Origin: Anarhynchus alexandrinus
Taxonomy: Eukaryota; Chordata; Aves; Charadriiformes; Charadriidae
DNA: 64,000 bases
Assembly (NCBI GenBank): GCA_008711295.1
Contig: VUYV01000122.1
Span: forward strand, 781,914 to 845,913
Direction: 5' to 3'
Below, in pieces: positions 1 through 11,900 of this stretch. The notes beneath the pieces are model-generated. The model saw nothing but the letters and a program-made list of their open reading frames with translations. It ran no database searches and was not told where the DNA came from. Position 1 is the first letter of the stretch. Every line of letters begins with the position of its first letter. Made by a program: the position numbers and the translations under genes.

Positions 1-246
1 TGGAATAGGCTGCCCAGAGAGGTGGTGGATTCACCATCCCTGGAGGTGTTTAAGAAAAGGGTAGATGAGGTGCTTAGGGACATGGTTTAGAAGTGGGTGG
101 GTGGTGGTTTGTTTTGGGGTGTTTTGTTTTGTTTTGGTTTTTTTTTTCTCTCCTCTCTTCAGGGTAGGTTAACGGTTGGACTTGATGATCTTAAAGGTCC
201 CTTCCAACCTCACTAATTCTATGATTCTATGATTCTATGATTCTAT
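1..246 (+). mobile_element. CR1 LINE 3' end, cut by the window edge
   Basis: The segment begins inside the end of CR1 ORF2 (the W-N-R-L-P-R-E-like region, here TGGAATAGGCTGCCCAGAGA) and runs through the 3' UTR (GGTTGGACTTGATGATCTTA). It ends in three to four copies of ATTCTATG. The element is in plus orientation, antisense to CADM2. Positions about 90-162 hold T/G-rich sequence with repeated GTTTT units and a T10 run that I do not expect in this part of the family. The 5' part lies outside the window. Confidence 0.93.
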
Positions 247-2767
247 AATATTGTTGAAATAGCATGTAACAAATTTTGTTGAAAAAACAGGCAATTTTTT
301 AACAGAAGTTGTGTATTTAGCTTCTCTGGTATTTTTCCTTTTAATAACCTTCCAGAAATGTCACCAGAATGCTAAACTGCAGATCGCTTTGTTAATTTGG
401 TGCATGTACGAGAGACAGAACGCTAAAGTAAAAGGTATGGTACTCAGTGCTTCACATTCAGTCTCTCTCATTACTAACACTTACTCTATCAAACAGTATT
501 CCTTTACCAGATGATGATTCCTTTTTTGAGTAGTAGCAATGGAGCTACAATTTTAGAATGGCTTTTTCCCCTTTGGTGCAACTCTGAACTCTATGCATCA
601 TTTATATTCTTTTGCACCATGTATAATACACTGTAACACAATTGGATTTACTGGTGCTAGACAGACGAACTCCTAACCTTTAATGTCAGCTGCATTAGCA
701 TATAATTTCATATCTATTTTCTCAGATTTATCATTTCACCTTTTACAGTGCACAAAGCTAATGTAACTTCTGCTGATGCCACTGCAAACTGGTTAGGTTA
801 TTTTATTTCTAACCTTTGTGAAATGGCAATGTGCTCTTCAGAAGACCTAGAAAACTAAACTGAAATGAATGTGCTCAGTACTTTCCTCTCATTTCTTTTT
901 TTTTTCCTTTACTGTTCTTTTTCACACATCTTCTTTGTTCCTTCTGCGCCCCCTTTTTTAAAAAAGCATCCCTTTAAGAACTGTTAAGAAGAGCAAATTA
1001 GTTAAAGAGCGAAATCAAAATTGCTTGCTTGGCTTCAATCACATGTCAGCTAAAAGAAAGGCAAAGTTATTACACCAGATTTTAAAATAAAATTTTTAAA
1101 AAAACATGTTTTCAGATGTGTTGCCTTGCTGTTAGGCCAACTGTACCAATAGTTCTCTTAAAGTATTGACTTTGCATAGAGTGATTTTCAGTCTTTACAT
1201 TTCTTGAATATATATATTCATCCTGTCACCTTTTCTGGATCACAGCACCTATGCTGTGACATGCATGTTAGCTGTGCTGTTAAATTCTTCTTTTTAATTA
1301 CATTTGATGAGGTGCTACTTTTCTTTCAGCAATCTCCTCAGATTTCCCAGTGGCTGGAAAGAATGATACTCTCTTTCCTCACTTTCTATCCATGTTACAA
1401 GTGTTCAAACACATTTCAAATGATTCCAGCCTAAAATTCCTGTCTCCTTCAACACTCTTCTGACTTTCATCAGAAATCTAAAGATGCTTCTAGAATGAAC
1501 TGGGTTCCTTGGACAATCAACTAAAATCTCCTTTATTTACCAATTTTATATCACAGCTCTGGTTGTGTACATTGAACTGTGGCAGAGAATAGTAAAGGAA
1601 GATTAATGGATTCTGTAATTAATGCTGTAACTTTGCTTGAGGCAGTTTAATGAGCTAAAAAAATCCACAATGTCAGACAAATATGAGACAAAGCAGATAA
1701 AAGTTGGGTTGGTTTTTTTTAAATGCTAGACAGAAAAGGTGGATTTTGAATCATTTATTGATCTGGTCTTATAGCAGAATGAATAGAGATGACATAAACA
1801 AATACCAATACTTTATCCTTTTTATTCATATACTCTATAATGGGCACCTCAGTTTGCTGTGGCAGATGTGACTAAGCCTTCTGCTATAGGAATCTCTCCC
1901 CACTCATTCACCAAAAAGGATTTTAAACTGTCCCAGCAATTATGAGAATAGGGACTAGAAAACTAGGTTTTAAGTAAAGAACACACAAAGTGAAAGAGGA
2001 GACAGAAAAGAAATAAATAAGAGTTTGTATGCAACTCTCCTGTCTCACTGCATCCTCAAAAGCAAATCCTTGCTTTCAGCTTCAGTTTTAGTCACCCGAT
2101 GACTTTTCAGTTACAGCAGACCTTGTCCAACTCCCCCCAGTTCCTCTGAAGTTCCCCTCATCCCCTTTGAAGCCTGTCTTCTCCCTGCTCCTCACTGCAC
2201 GCTCTCAGCATCCTTTCCTCAGCTGCAGGTTCCCAGTTTCCCAACTGAGACTCCTTCACATGCTACATCCCAGCTCTTCCTCACACAGCGTTCTCCATAG
2301 CTCCCCTACGGGAAGCGCAATCTCCTGTCTCCCCCAGACAGTTCTGCCTCACCCGGTCACTTTACTTAGAGGAGTGTAACATAAAACTGGCAATTGACCA
2401 AATCAGACATATGTCATATTAGAAAGGCAAAAAGAAATGAAAAGGTAAAATATCTGGGGTGAGTGGTATGGCTGCGATAACTATAAACCATGAAACATTT
2501 CTCTATGAAACATCACAGTAGAGTTTACTAAGCTGAACAGAGTTCAGAGCAATTCAAAACCTGTTTTTACCATCTGAAGAAAAAATAAAAAGATTGTTAT
2601 ATGAACACTCCAGTAATTTACGATCAATTCCTTATCTACCTACTATCACTGATTGATTGAACGACTCAATATGAGAAAGTTTACAAACATTAATTAAAAA
2701 AATATAATTCTAAATAATGTATAGTTTTAACAATTGGACCAAATTACATCAAAGTCCTTTTAAATAC
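247..2767. other. CADM2: CADM2 intron downstream of the Ig2 exon (partial)
   Basis: Intronic sequence between the Ig2 exon and the next CADM2 exon, which is not in the window. Both strands were scanned for the exon finishing Ig2 and none was found. Apart from A/T runs and a pyrimidine-rich stretch near 2040-2380, I see no repeat family, RNA gene or conserved coding frame. The short open frames here look random. Confidence 0.7.
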
Positions 2768-2905
2768 CTTTAACTTCTTTGTCGTTCTTGAACCATCTGA
2801 TATCAGCTGCTGGTTTACTACCAGAAGTCTTGCAAGTTAGCTGCATCCTCTCTCCCTCCATAACCGGTGAGGTAAATCCAGTAATTTGTGGCTTCTCGGG
2901 AACAC
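2768..2905 (-). CDS. CADM2: CADM2 internal exon, first part of Ig domain 2
   Basis: This 138-base exon opens Ig domain 2 (C2/I-type) of CADM2. Two bases complete a Gly codon, 45 codons follow, then one base of the next codon. It begins VPEKPQITGF, has the B-strand cysteine in MQLTCKTSG and the core tryptophan in DIRWFKND, and ends KEVK. The matching second cysteine must lie in the next exon, below position 1. The acceptor ends GCTTGTTAG, a TAG acceptor (AG at 2907-2906). The donor is AAAG/GTATTT (GT at 2767-2766), which departs from the GTAAGT consensus and is the weakest of the three donors here. Translating past the donor meets a stop almost at once (GI then TAA), which supports the boundary. 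Phase 1 at both ends. Confidence 0.94.
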
Positions 2906-5357
2906 CTAACAAGCAAGCAAACAAAATTTCTCTGATAGTGTCAGCTGCTGCCATGAATATATGACCAACTTAAAGTTCACTTCTTCATATGCTCTAAATT
3001 CTGGAAACAGAGTAATTAGTTCCTTGCCTTCTATCAAAATTGAATGTCAGTGAATCCTGTTTCCTATTGCAAATAAACTGTCAATCTGAACTGTAGTTCA
3101 TTCTGAAGAATTAAAGAAAACAGAAATTATCTAGTTTGCTAAGGGAAACAGATTATATTCTAAACCCTATCTTACCAACATACATTCTGCATGCAGGTCT
3201 AGTCTGACTTGCTATTACAAGGTTTAAACTGATCTCCACGCAAGCAGGGTGACAAAGTATATTAGAAGTACAGCTGTGAAAATAAAGTGTAACTGACAAC
3301 AAAAAGCTGAACTGATCTAAATTCAGAACAGATGTTTAAGCATGAATTATGAAGATTTTAATACAAAATCCAGGCAAAAGGGAGGATGAACACAAATACA
3401 GGAGTTGCTTTATCTTCAGAGAACATATAACCAAAAACCCAAGAGGTATAATCACAATTCCATTGGCTATGGAGATTTCTTCAGCTGAATCCAAGTTCTC
3501 TGAAGGAGGTCGTATGATCATGATACACTACACACATAATATTAAATTTTGAAATAGTCTTTTTTCAATGAATGATGGAAGATTTTAAAAAAAAAATGAA
3601 GAGAATTGGGAAAAATTTGATCACTACATGTATAAATCCATTTGACTTCTGAGAACACAAGAATAATTTATTTTAAAGTGATACTGATGACCATAACTTT
3701 AAAATATTTGAAAATGTCATTGTTATACCTTGCATCTGCAGCACTTTGACGCATTCATATTTGTGGTTAGATAAAGGGTTCAGTCACAGTAATTGATCCT
3801 GTGCCCTGTATTTCACAATTTGGTTTGTTCACTTCTCTTTTCCAAAATGACGGATTACGTACATAAAAACCAAGCAGCAGTACCTATCGCATAGTACATT
3901 TCTGTAATAAATCTACTCCTCTCTTCCAGGACAGAAAATGGTGTCTACTATAATACCCTGACATTTAAATCTTCTAATCCATAACAGAGCAGTCAATAAA
4001 GAGATTATTAGTACATAAAAGGATAGTTTATCTGATTAAAAGATGCAATACATTTCAATGGAAAATATCCCCTTCTCAGACAGAAAGTGTTCCAAGAGTT
4101 TAGAATGTCACTTTGAAACAGAAAATTACAAATATAAAATGAAAAAAAAAAAGCATCTTAAACCTTGCAGCTTTCTTTCTTGGTAGGTAAGTAGCTGATG
4201 TTGGGAAAACGGCATTAAACCTCCCCCAAAGTGGTTAATAAATATTGGATAGATGTTTGTCTAAGGGTTTTTTCGTCCTTGTAACATCTTTCTATGGCTT
4301 TCTGCCATTTAAAAAGTTGAACTGGTCTACTCATCTGTTGCTTAGATCATGAGATGCCTCTCTACAGCAAAGAAGATTAACCGTAGGCAGTTGTTATTCC
4401 AGAATATTCTGCTTTGAGTGGGTATTTTTTGTCCTTAATGGCAAACTTGTGAAGATTTTTGTAAAATAGTCTCACAGGGACTGAAAGGGAGATGTATTTC
4501 ATATCCTATGCACAAAACCAATTCCCCGGCTGGATTAATGTGAATATTACTGGCACAGAGAACATCTTACATTAGTCCCATTAAATTCAACTGTCTGCCT
4601 GTCGACATATAAAAATAAAACAAAAAGAAAGAAAGAGTCAAGTTCAGGGACGGAAAAAGGAGAAAAGAATAAAAATCAATCTCTAAAATCACATAACCTC
4701 TTAGGTACGCAGGTGTGTTTCAATGAACTATAGCAATTTCGGCTGATTGGGCTACTGACATTCATAGAATCATATAAAGTTTCGAGCAGAAACTTTATTT
4801 CCTGGGCATCTCTCGAAATCTATTGCTTTTCTATGTGTATCTATAACCTTTGGGGAAAACAGCAGAGCATTTAGAGGATAAAGCATAAAAGAAGAAGCAA
4901 ACCCAGTGAAAATATGCACTTTATAGACAAAAAAAGAAAGCAGAATGAGCCAAGAAAATGCACAGCTAAGGAAAAACAGTAAAGCTCTAAAGCCCGTTTT
5001 GATTTCATGCTTTCTGATTTTCTCCCCTTTGCCCTATATAATACATTGTTCGGAGATGAACACATGCACCTTCTTCACACTTCTGATGCTTGGGATGTAC
5101 AGGTTATGTCCATTTTATGGAGCACTCATACGGTGGTTCTTTGTGTGCTCCCTAATTCGTTATTCCGCCACCGCACAAAGAGTTAGAGGCATGTTATTTT
5201 TCAGCACAGCAATAGGAAATAATAAATATCAGCAAAACAAGATCAGACATTTACATGTATCTTCTGCCAAGCTTTAGAAAAGTTCATTCTTATCATAATT
5301 TGCCAGCGCCCGAGAAGTTTAACATTTGCTTCTTTATGCTCAGCTCTTTATACTTAC
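2906..5357 (-). other. CADM2: CADM2 intron between the Ig2 and Ig1b exons
   Basis: A complete 2,452-base phase 1 intron on the minus strand, with GT at 5357-5356 and AG at 2907-2906. It is AT-rich with no recognisable gene. It holds a perfect 10-bp inverted repeat at 4774-4798 and, just before it, a short CATAGAATCATA motif that resembles a reversed CR1 tail. Confidence 0.85.
4774..4798. repeat. Perfect 10-bp inverted repeat
   Basis: ATAAAGTTTC is followed by a 5-base spacer and its exact reverse complement GAAACTTTAT. It lies just downstream of CATAGAATCATA, which looks like the end of a reversed CR1 tail. No function is implied. Confidence 0.75.
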
Positions 5358-5510
5358 CGAGAACGGTAAGAAAAGCCTTGGAAGTTTTGACAGGCATAGT
5401 AAATAAAGAGCAGGTGTACTGCCCTTCATCCGACAGGGACACATCACTGACGCTGATACTCAGTTCGTGCCATGAAGCTCGGACCAGCTCGATTCTGTTG
5501 TCTCTCAGAG
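5358..5510 (-). CDS. CADM2: CADM2 internal exon, second half of Ig domain 1
   Basis: This 153-base exon completes Ig domain 1 of CADM2. Two bases finish the Ala codon opened by the previous exon, 50 codons follow, and one base opens a Gly codon. It reads LRDNRIELVRASWHELSISV at its start and includes the Ig signature D-E-G-Q-Y-T-C, which holds the second intradomain cysteine; the end is KAFLTVL plus split Gly. The acceptor is a strong T-rich tract ending TTTTTCAG (AG at 5512-5511). The donor is CTCG/GTAAGT (GT at 5357-5356), a near-ideal match. The reading frame is open, with no substitutions suggesting decay. The plus-strand open frames covering this exon are antisense shadows. Phase 1 on both sides matches the flanking CADM2 exons. 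Confidence 0.95.
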
Positions 5511-8500
5511 CTGAAAAACAAAAATTCATGTTATAAGGTACGAAGCAGCCCATTAACAAAGCGTGGTACGTTCTACAAGAGGCTCTACGAAGTAGCCTAC
5601 TGAAATCACAGCCTGGAATACAGGGATATGGACACAGTTGTCTTCAGGCATAGTAGGTTGTTTTCTCTATGAAATAAAACACAAGAGTTTACCAAGTTTC
5701 CCAATAGTGTACTGAGTGACCTGTAATGTATATAAACTGGGAAACTAAGAGAGTTTAGTTACCTTCAATCTTCCTCTGACAAAACCAATATTGACTCTGA
5801 TTTCTGTCCCCTAACAGCTTTGTTCAGTGCCTAAAATAACTCTTTCCTAAAAACCGCTTTTTTTCATGTAGTTACAAATGTGGGTGAATATTGAGAATCC
5901 TGTTTCATCTACTAATAAACTGTATTTTCAACTAAGAAGTCCAGCGCTGTGTAGCTTGCTTACAGATTTTTCTCACGTCCATTACTACTCATATTGAACT
6001 AGAATATCAGATTTCTTGAATGCTGTAAGGGTATTTCTTATCATGAATATATTGAAAGTTCCACTTCTACATGCATATATAATACATTTAAAGATTTTAG
6101 GTAATTAAATATAGTGGCTTTACTTTTTTGATTATGACGAAAAATCTGATCTTCTAACAGAAGATCCTTCCTAACAAAATTTTGTTTGCATGAAACCACT
6201 GAGGGAAGAGCAGCAGGGAGATTTACTTAAATTCAAAATGTCACTTCAGCTAATGCTTTAAAATTTTAAATATTTTGAAGCCTATATTTAGATTAACCCA
6301 CATTTTCTATTTAAAAACAGTCAAACAGTCTAAGCATTCCCAAACATTCAATTTCTCTGAAGTAAAGCTGTTTCAGGAATCTACATATATTAACCGAGTT
6401 TTTTCACAGCATAGAAATACTGGTATCAGAAGTAAGTAAACACCATAATTCTCCTAAGCGAACAATACAAAAGCCTATATAACTCAGAAAATTTTGCTGT
6501 ATACCTCTAGATTCAGATCTTTGACCTGGCAGTATTTGAATCTGCAGTGAGTCTATTTTTATAGTAAGCCTCTGATAGTCAAAAGTAAAATGGACTACTA
6601 TAATTACTGGGAGAGCTATGCTTTGATTTGTGAGAAGAACCAAGATGTTCAAGGCCTCAATGCTGTTCTCACTCACCTCTTTCTAAAGTGCCCAAAGGCT
6701 CTTATATTTGTTTCTCCTAACATTTATCTCTTCCAATGATAAAAATAAGCTTTACTGTGGTTCTTTTGCTACTAAATCTATAAGTTTCTGCCCCATTGCA
6801 AGGCTCTCCAAGTGCTGTCAGTACAGGAAGATTTATGCCAAAATAAGCAGCTACAATAAAGACTCAGCAAAAATGTCACTTGAATTTGGTGTCTTCTAAG
6901 GCCACCATTCAGGTTCCTTTACAATGATTTCAAGATGAATTTATTGGTTATTTCAGGGTAGGCCAGCTAAAGCTTGACTTAGTCTCTGCAGGGTCTGGTG
7001 ACTGAAAGGTGACAGCTCAAGCAGACCTAACGTATAAGCATGCCATGAGCTGCTCCGAGGCACATCAAAGCGACTGAGACTGTGTGCCACGAACACACTC
7101 CAAACATAACTAAGACGGCCACAGCAAGAAATAAATAATTATGTATTATATAATATAAAATGCATATAATGATGGAAAACAGGTGCAACATTAAAACAAA
7201 GAAGCAAGCAAAACAAAAGCCACAGTATGAAAAGCTATGTACATACAAATATGCTGACATGACAGCCGAGAAAAACAAGCTCAAGAAAACAAAAAGTACA
7301 TAGAAGCAAGCTTCTACCAACCCAGAATAGCAGGCAAAGCTGATGACTGTGGCTTTACTAGCCAAAAGTCCTCACAACAGTGAAGCTGTTGCTATCTTTG
7401 AGGAAGTAGATGGAGACTCAGAATTCATTTCTCAGCATTTCAATTCTAGTCAGATGCAAACTGAGCAGACATAAGAATGGTAGTTTATTTCACATAAATG
7501 ACCTTTCGGAAAAAAAAAATTATTTTCAAAATGACCCAGTGCTTCCAAATGGTTTGATTACCACCACACCCATATATATAATTTGGAGAACAGCATAGGA
7601 AATGAAAAAAAAACCCAACCAACAACAACAAATAAACCCTCAGCACCCCATAATTTGAAAGTGGTGATTTTTTTTGCCTCCCCTGAATCAGAAATTATGT
7701 AAAAAACAATGCAGTATTTCATCTCACATGGTATTTAATTTTTTTATAATTTTCAATTGCTCCTGCCTCATCATAAATATTTACGTAGCTGTTGAAATGT
7801 TTTCCCATAGATGGGGCAATGTGCAGAATTTCATGCACCAGAAAGAACTGTACTGAATTCCACTAGAGCACAAATGGGTTACAGATGATGCCAATAGCAC
7901 ACCATTTCGATCCTACTGGTAGAGAAAAAAACAATTGAAATACAAACCAACTGCATCAACTACATGCCTACTGCTACCCTCCCTCATTTCCTCCCTTCCA
8001 CACCTTTTTTAACCTTTGTACAACGTAAAAACCTCAGTTCAGTCAATTTTCTGGAAAACTGGTAAAAACAACTACTGATCAAGAGCTGAGATCAGATGTT
8101 CCATGTTTCAGCCTGGAGTGAATTTTTATTGAAAGAACAGAAAGAAAGAGTTTTGTAATGGAAATATCAACACAGAGCCTTTGCAAAAAATACTGCAAAT
8201 AGCACCGGCATAATACTCCTTTGCGGGAAAGCTGTTTGTCAGAAGCATTTTTGTAAGTGCTAAGTCTAAATGCAATTAATTATCTGTGCCATCAATGTTA
8301 AACCTAAACATCTGTAAGCTTTCCTGTCTACGCAAATTTGAGCGCAAGCCAATGAGAAAAACTCTACCGCTATTGCTTAGACAAGGCTAGCACTTACATG
8401 GAGTCTTTTTAGAATCTTATTTTCAAACTTTATTTCTACATGTATGTCTATGTCTATATCCTTATCATATCTGTTTAGAAAGACACCGGTTCCTCCTGTG

Positions 8501-8559
8501 AAACTGATAGCTGTGATGGATGCCAAAACTGGTTTGTGTCCATTTTCTGTGTTAGGTGT
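5511..8559. other. Intronic stretch, nothing recognised
   Basis: AT-rich sequence with scattered A runs and a small AT-rich patch near 7140-7165. I see no coding, RNA or repeat-family signal. The open frame of about 112 codons at 7365-7027 on the minus strand is hydrophobic and low in complexity, and reads as chance. Confidence 0.6.
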
Positions 8560-8980
8560 ATTTTGCTAAAAGGGTGAAGTTGGATCAGAGAAAAAGGGGC
8601 TGCCTAACTGTCTAGTCCTGGCTCCCTCAGCCTGGGGCAGGGGGAACCTCTCGGAGGGGGTTACTTCTCCCTCGGGCAGCAAATGAACAGTCGGCGGTAT
8701 GGGAGAAGCCAGGAGTACTTCTAGCCAGGTAGCAACCTCCAGGCACAGAGACCAGGTGGAGCAGGGATATTGCACATGGCAGAAAGCAAACCCTTGCCAA
8801 GCCGTGTTGACGGAGCAAAGAAGCCCGTGAAGACTGAACAGAAACCAGCTACTGAGAGGTACCAACTGGCAAGCAAAAGCTTGAAGGAGAAGACATACTC
8901 CTCGAGGAGCTCGTGGAAAGGAAGGAGATTTATTTACACTACTCTGTTTCTTATCCCTTTCAGCAGATCCGAGTTCTACT
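8560..8980. other. GC-rich patch of unknown nature
   Basis: The base composition rises clearly above the AT-rich surroundings, with G/C-rich runs near 8620-8680 and several CpGs. Long open frames appear on both strands (minus 9000-8566, 144 codons; plus 8770-9081, 103 codons), as expected when GC content removes stop codons. A perfect 12-base palindrome, CTCCTCGAGGAG, lies at 8898-8909. I recognise neither protein. It could be a worn retroelement piece, an unannotated noncoding exon or a regulatory element. Confidence 0.45.
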
Positions 8981-11900
8981 TGTTTAAAGAGGGATCTCAT
9001 CTAGTTTATTATTCTCTATTTAAAGGACATGAGCTTCAAAAGCTTTCTGTAAGCTTTTTGACTGTTCTTTCTTTGAAGTGAGAATTGCCCCAAACAGGGC
9101 AATTTTACCGCAAGGTTCAAGTCAACTCGAGGCTCTACCGTAGTAGTTTAAACAAAGCACCATAAAGTAAAATACAAAACGTTCTCCCTTACTTAATTAA
9201 CAGCTGAAAACAAAAAGTAGAACATGTATGGGGACATTTGGCATGAATTTGGAGTTTGGTACACTCTAATAAACAGATTTCCTATATATTGAAATGTCCA
9301 GTGTCCATGTGTTGTTCAATACAAATGGCAGTAAGGAACTCCAGTTCCCCACAGAAGTTAATAGGAATCGCCAGGCTTCTCTTTAAAGTGTCTCCTACAA
9401 AAATACAGCTGCTGTATTGTACTCAGGTGACAGTATTTATTCCTCCACTTTTTAAGGTTATACTAATAGCTCCATTTGTATTCCACAGGTAGTTTCCGAA
9501 TGCTATTTATTGTATTGTGGTAGTGACTAGACAGCCCAGGTGAGCACAGAAAAGAAAGCTTTGTCCTTAAAGACCCTACAAGCTCCGTCCTTACTTGACT
9601 TGCATGGTTTCCTAGCCTCGCTCCTACCTCTGCCTGCTCTTTCAAAGCCTTCTCTGGAAGCTCTTCTTTTTTTCCATTTCACTTCGTTAGGAGCTTAACG
9701 GCTTTTTGGCCTCTTCCTGGGGATTTTCACCTATATTCCTGAATCGTTACCCTTATCAATAGTTTGCATACCTACATTTTTGTATGATACAGAGATGCTA
9801 GAAAAGGTTAAACAAGCAGAATATGTATTTGACTTCTGGGAAATGCACCTGTGCCAAAACAGTAACAGAGAATACCACCACTGACGTCTCCTTCCTGGAT
9901 TCTTATGTCACAAGCACTTATAAAAAATATAAAATGCAACAAGAAATATAATTGCTTAGTAAATTCCAGTATGCCCTAAGTACATTATTTCAGTTTTCTG
10001 TAATTCCCAGGCAGATATGATGTAGTTAATTTGCAAGGTGTGAAATAATTATGCGTAAAATACTTGTTCCTAGGCAGACACACTTCATTTATTTTACCTG
10101 TCATTCTCTTTTTCTGTGGAAAAGATTTCCTTTCAGAATGTTTTCTGACACAGAAACAAGCAACCTTGATAATTTGCATAGTTTAGATTATTATGAGTAA
10201 AAGATACAGTCACATATTTCGGCTGCATTAATTACCAATAGTTGAGCCTGATGACCATTGAATAAACTGGTCTCCTTGTTCAAAATCACAAAAAGCTGTA
10301 CTTTATTTTCTGCACAAAATAAGCTAATGATCATATGTAGTCATGCAGTGAAATCTTGCAATAGGAATTATATCAAAGAGAGAAAAGAAACTTAGAAATT
10401 CACACTGTCATGGAAAAAAAAATAAATCCACATTTCATCCTGGGTGGAAAATGCAGCTGGATCTGTTAGATGCAGGAGCCAGAAAGCAGCATCTTTAATC
10501 TTACTTCTCTATAATGACTACATCTTACTAGCATTTGGTGTCGTATATTTGAAGAATGGGCAAAAAACAAACAACAAACGGCCCGAATCCTCCAGAGTAA
10601 TCTGCAGATGTTTTGACGATACTAACTTGACATATGCAGCTATCCTGGGATTCACTCAATAAAATTTTCTTCCTTATGTTAGAGTTGTTCCCTCCGTCAT
10701 GGGAATAATGTAACCATTAGTCGGAACCAGAAAGATTTCTGATACTCTACAGGCCATGCTAAACTTCCAGAAATTTAATACTTCTGAAACTGAAACAATC
10801 CCTCTGATTTTCAGATTCCAGCTTTCCGAATGCAGTACCATCATCAAATCTGAAACAGATTTCCAGGGATTTATATTTAGTTTCTGGATATACTTAGATA
10901 TACTTTAGATGGCCTATTGCTTTGGTCCTAATAAATTCAATACACCAAGAGGCCTATAGGGATGATCTACAGCACTTGCCAATAGTTGTGCGCCAAAATC
11001 TGTCAGGCCACAGACCACCACCACCACCACAAGGGAAAGAAAAAAGAGACAGGAGGGCAGTAAATGGAAAAAATCAAACTGTTATTGTTATTCCGTGTCT
11101 AGTTTTCTCAGCCTTCATGCTCCTTTTCAAAACATTTCAAGTTCCCTTAAAAGAATCATGTCCTCATTAGTCTGTTGCTGTATTAACAGTTTGTCCATTT
11201 CCAGCTGATATGCAGTTATTCTAGTGATGCCTTACCTATCTAGCAGGTACTTGTATGGTATCCTAATATTTTAAAACAACTCAATTATTTGTATACGGAA
11301 ATAAAATCCCTTTTCTTCCTTTTTCATTTCCAGGCGTGCAATTTGATTACTTTCATACAGGGAGGGATACAAGGCTAGGGTGGCACTGGGAATGTTTAGA
11401 AATCACGTTTTCTATTTCTGTTTCTGCATGCGGTGAGGCCTTTTTAACCTCTCACTGGAAATGAAGTCCATAGCATTGCCTCTGTGAAACTATTACTTTT
11501 GCTCTTATTACTAGCTGGTCATGATTCCAACAGACTCCAAAGGTTAGAAAGATAGGTGAACTCCTAATTAGTCTAGAGTTGTGATAGATTTCAGTACTGG
11601 GACAGAAACACTGAAACTGAGTCTACTTTCACAGGTAATGCTAATGTAGGGGGAAAAGCACTTCGTAATACATTAGAGATTTCTATACAACCTATTAGAT
11701 TGGCTGATGTATGTACCATCAGAGTCCTTTAAAGGTGACATAATTTCTAAGTAAAATTAGCAGAAATAACAAAAACTGAAGGTCACAATACTGTGGACTT
11801 TGGCTAATTGGCTAATTGGCTGTGGAACAGTATTCTGGCCAATTTGCAGATACATGATGATTTTTTTCCCCATTAGGAAAGTGATTAATAACACAGATGA

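Noticed and set aside
1..2767. The CADM2 exon that completes Ig domain 2
   Set aside because: No minus-strand frame with an acceptor and the expected second Ig cysteine context was found; the exon must lie below position 1.
4761..4776. Reversed CR1 tail (CATAGAATCATA)
   Set aside because: Only about 12 bases match and no CR1 3' UTR follows; too short to call an element.
5255..5536. 93-codon plus-strand frame over the Ig1b exon
   Set aside because: It lies opposite the CADM2 exon, which has intact splice sites and the Ig cysteine motif on the other strand.
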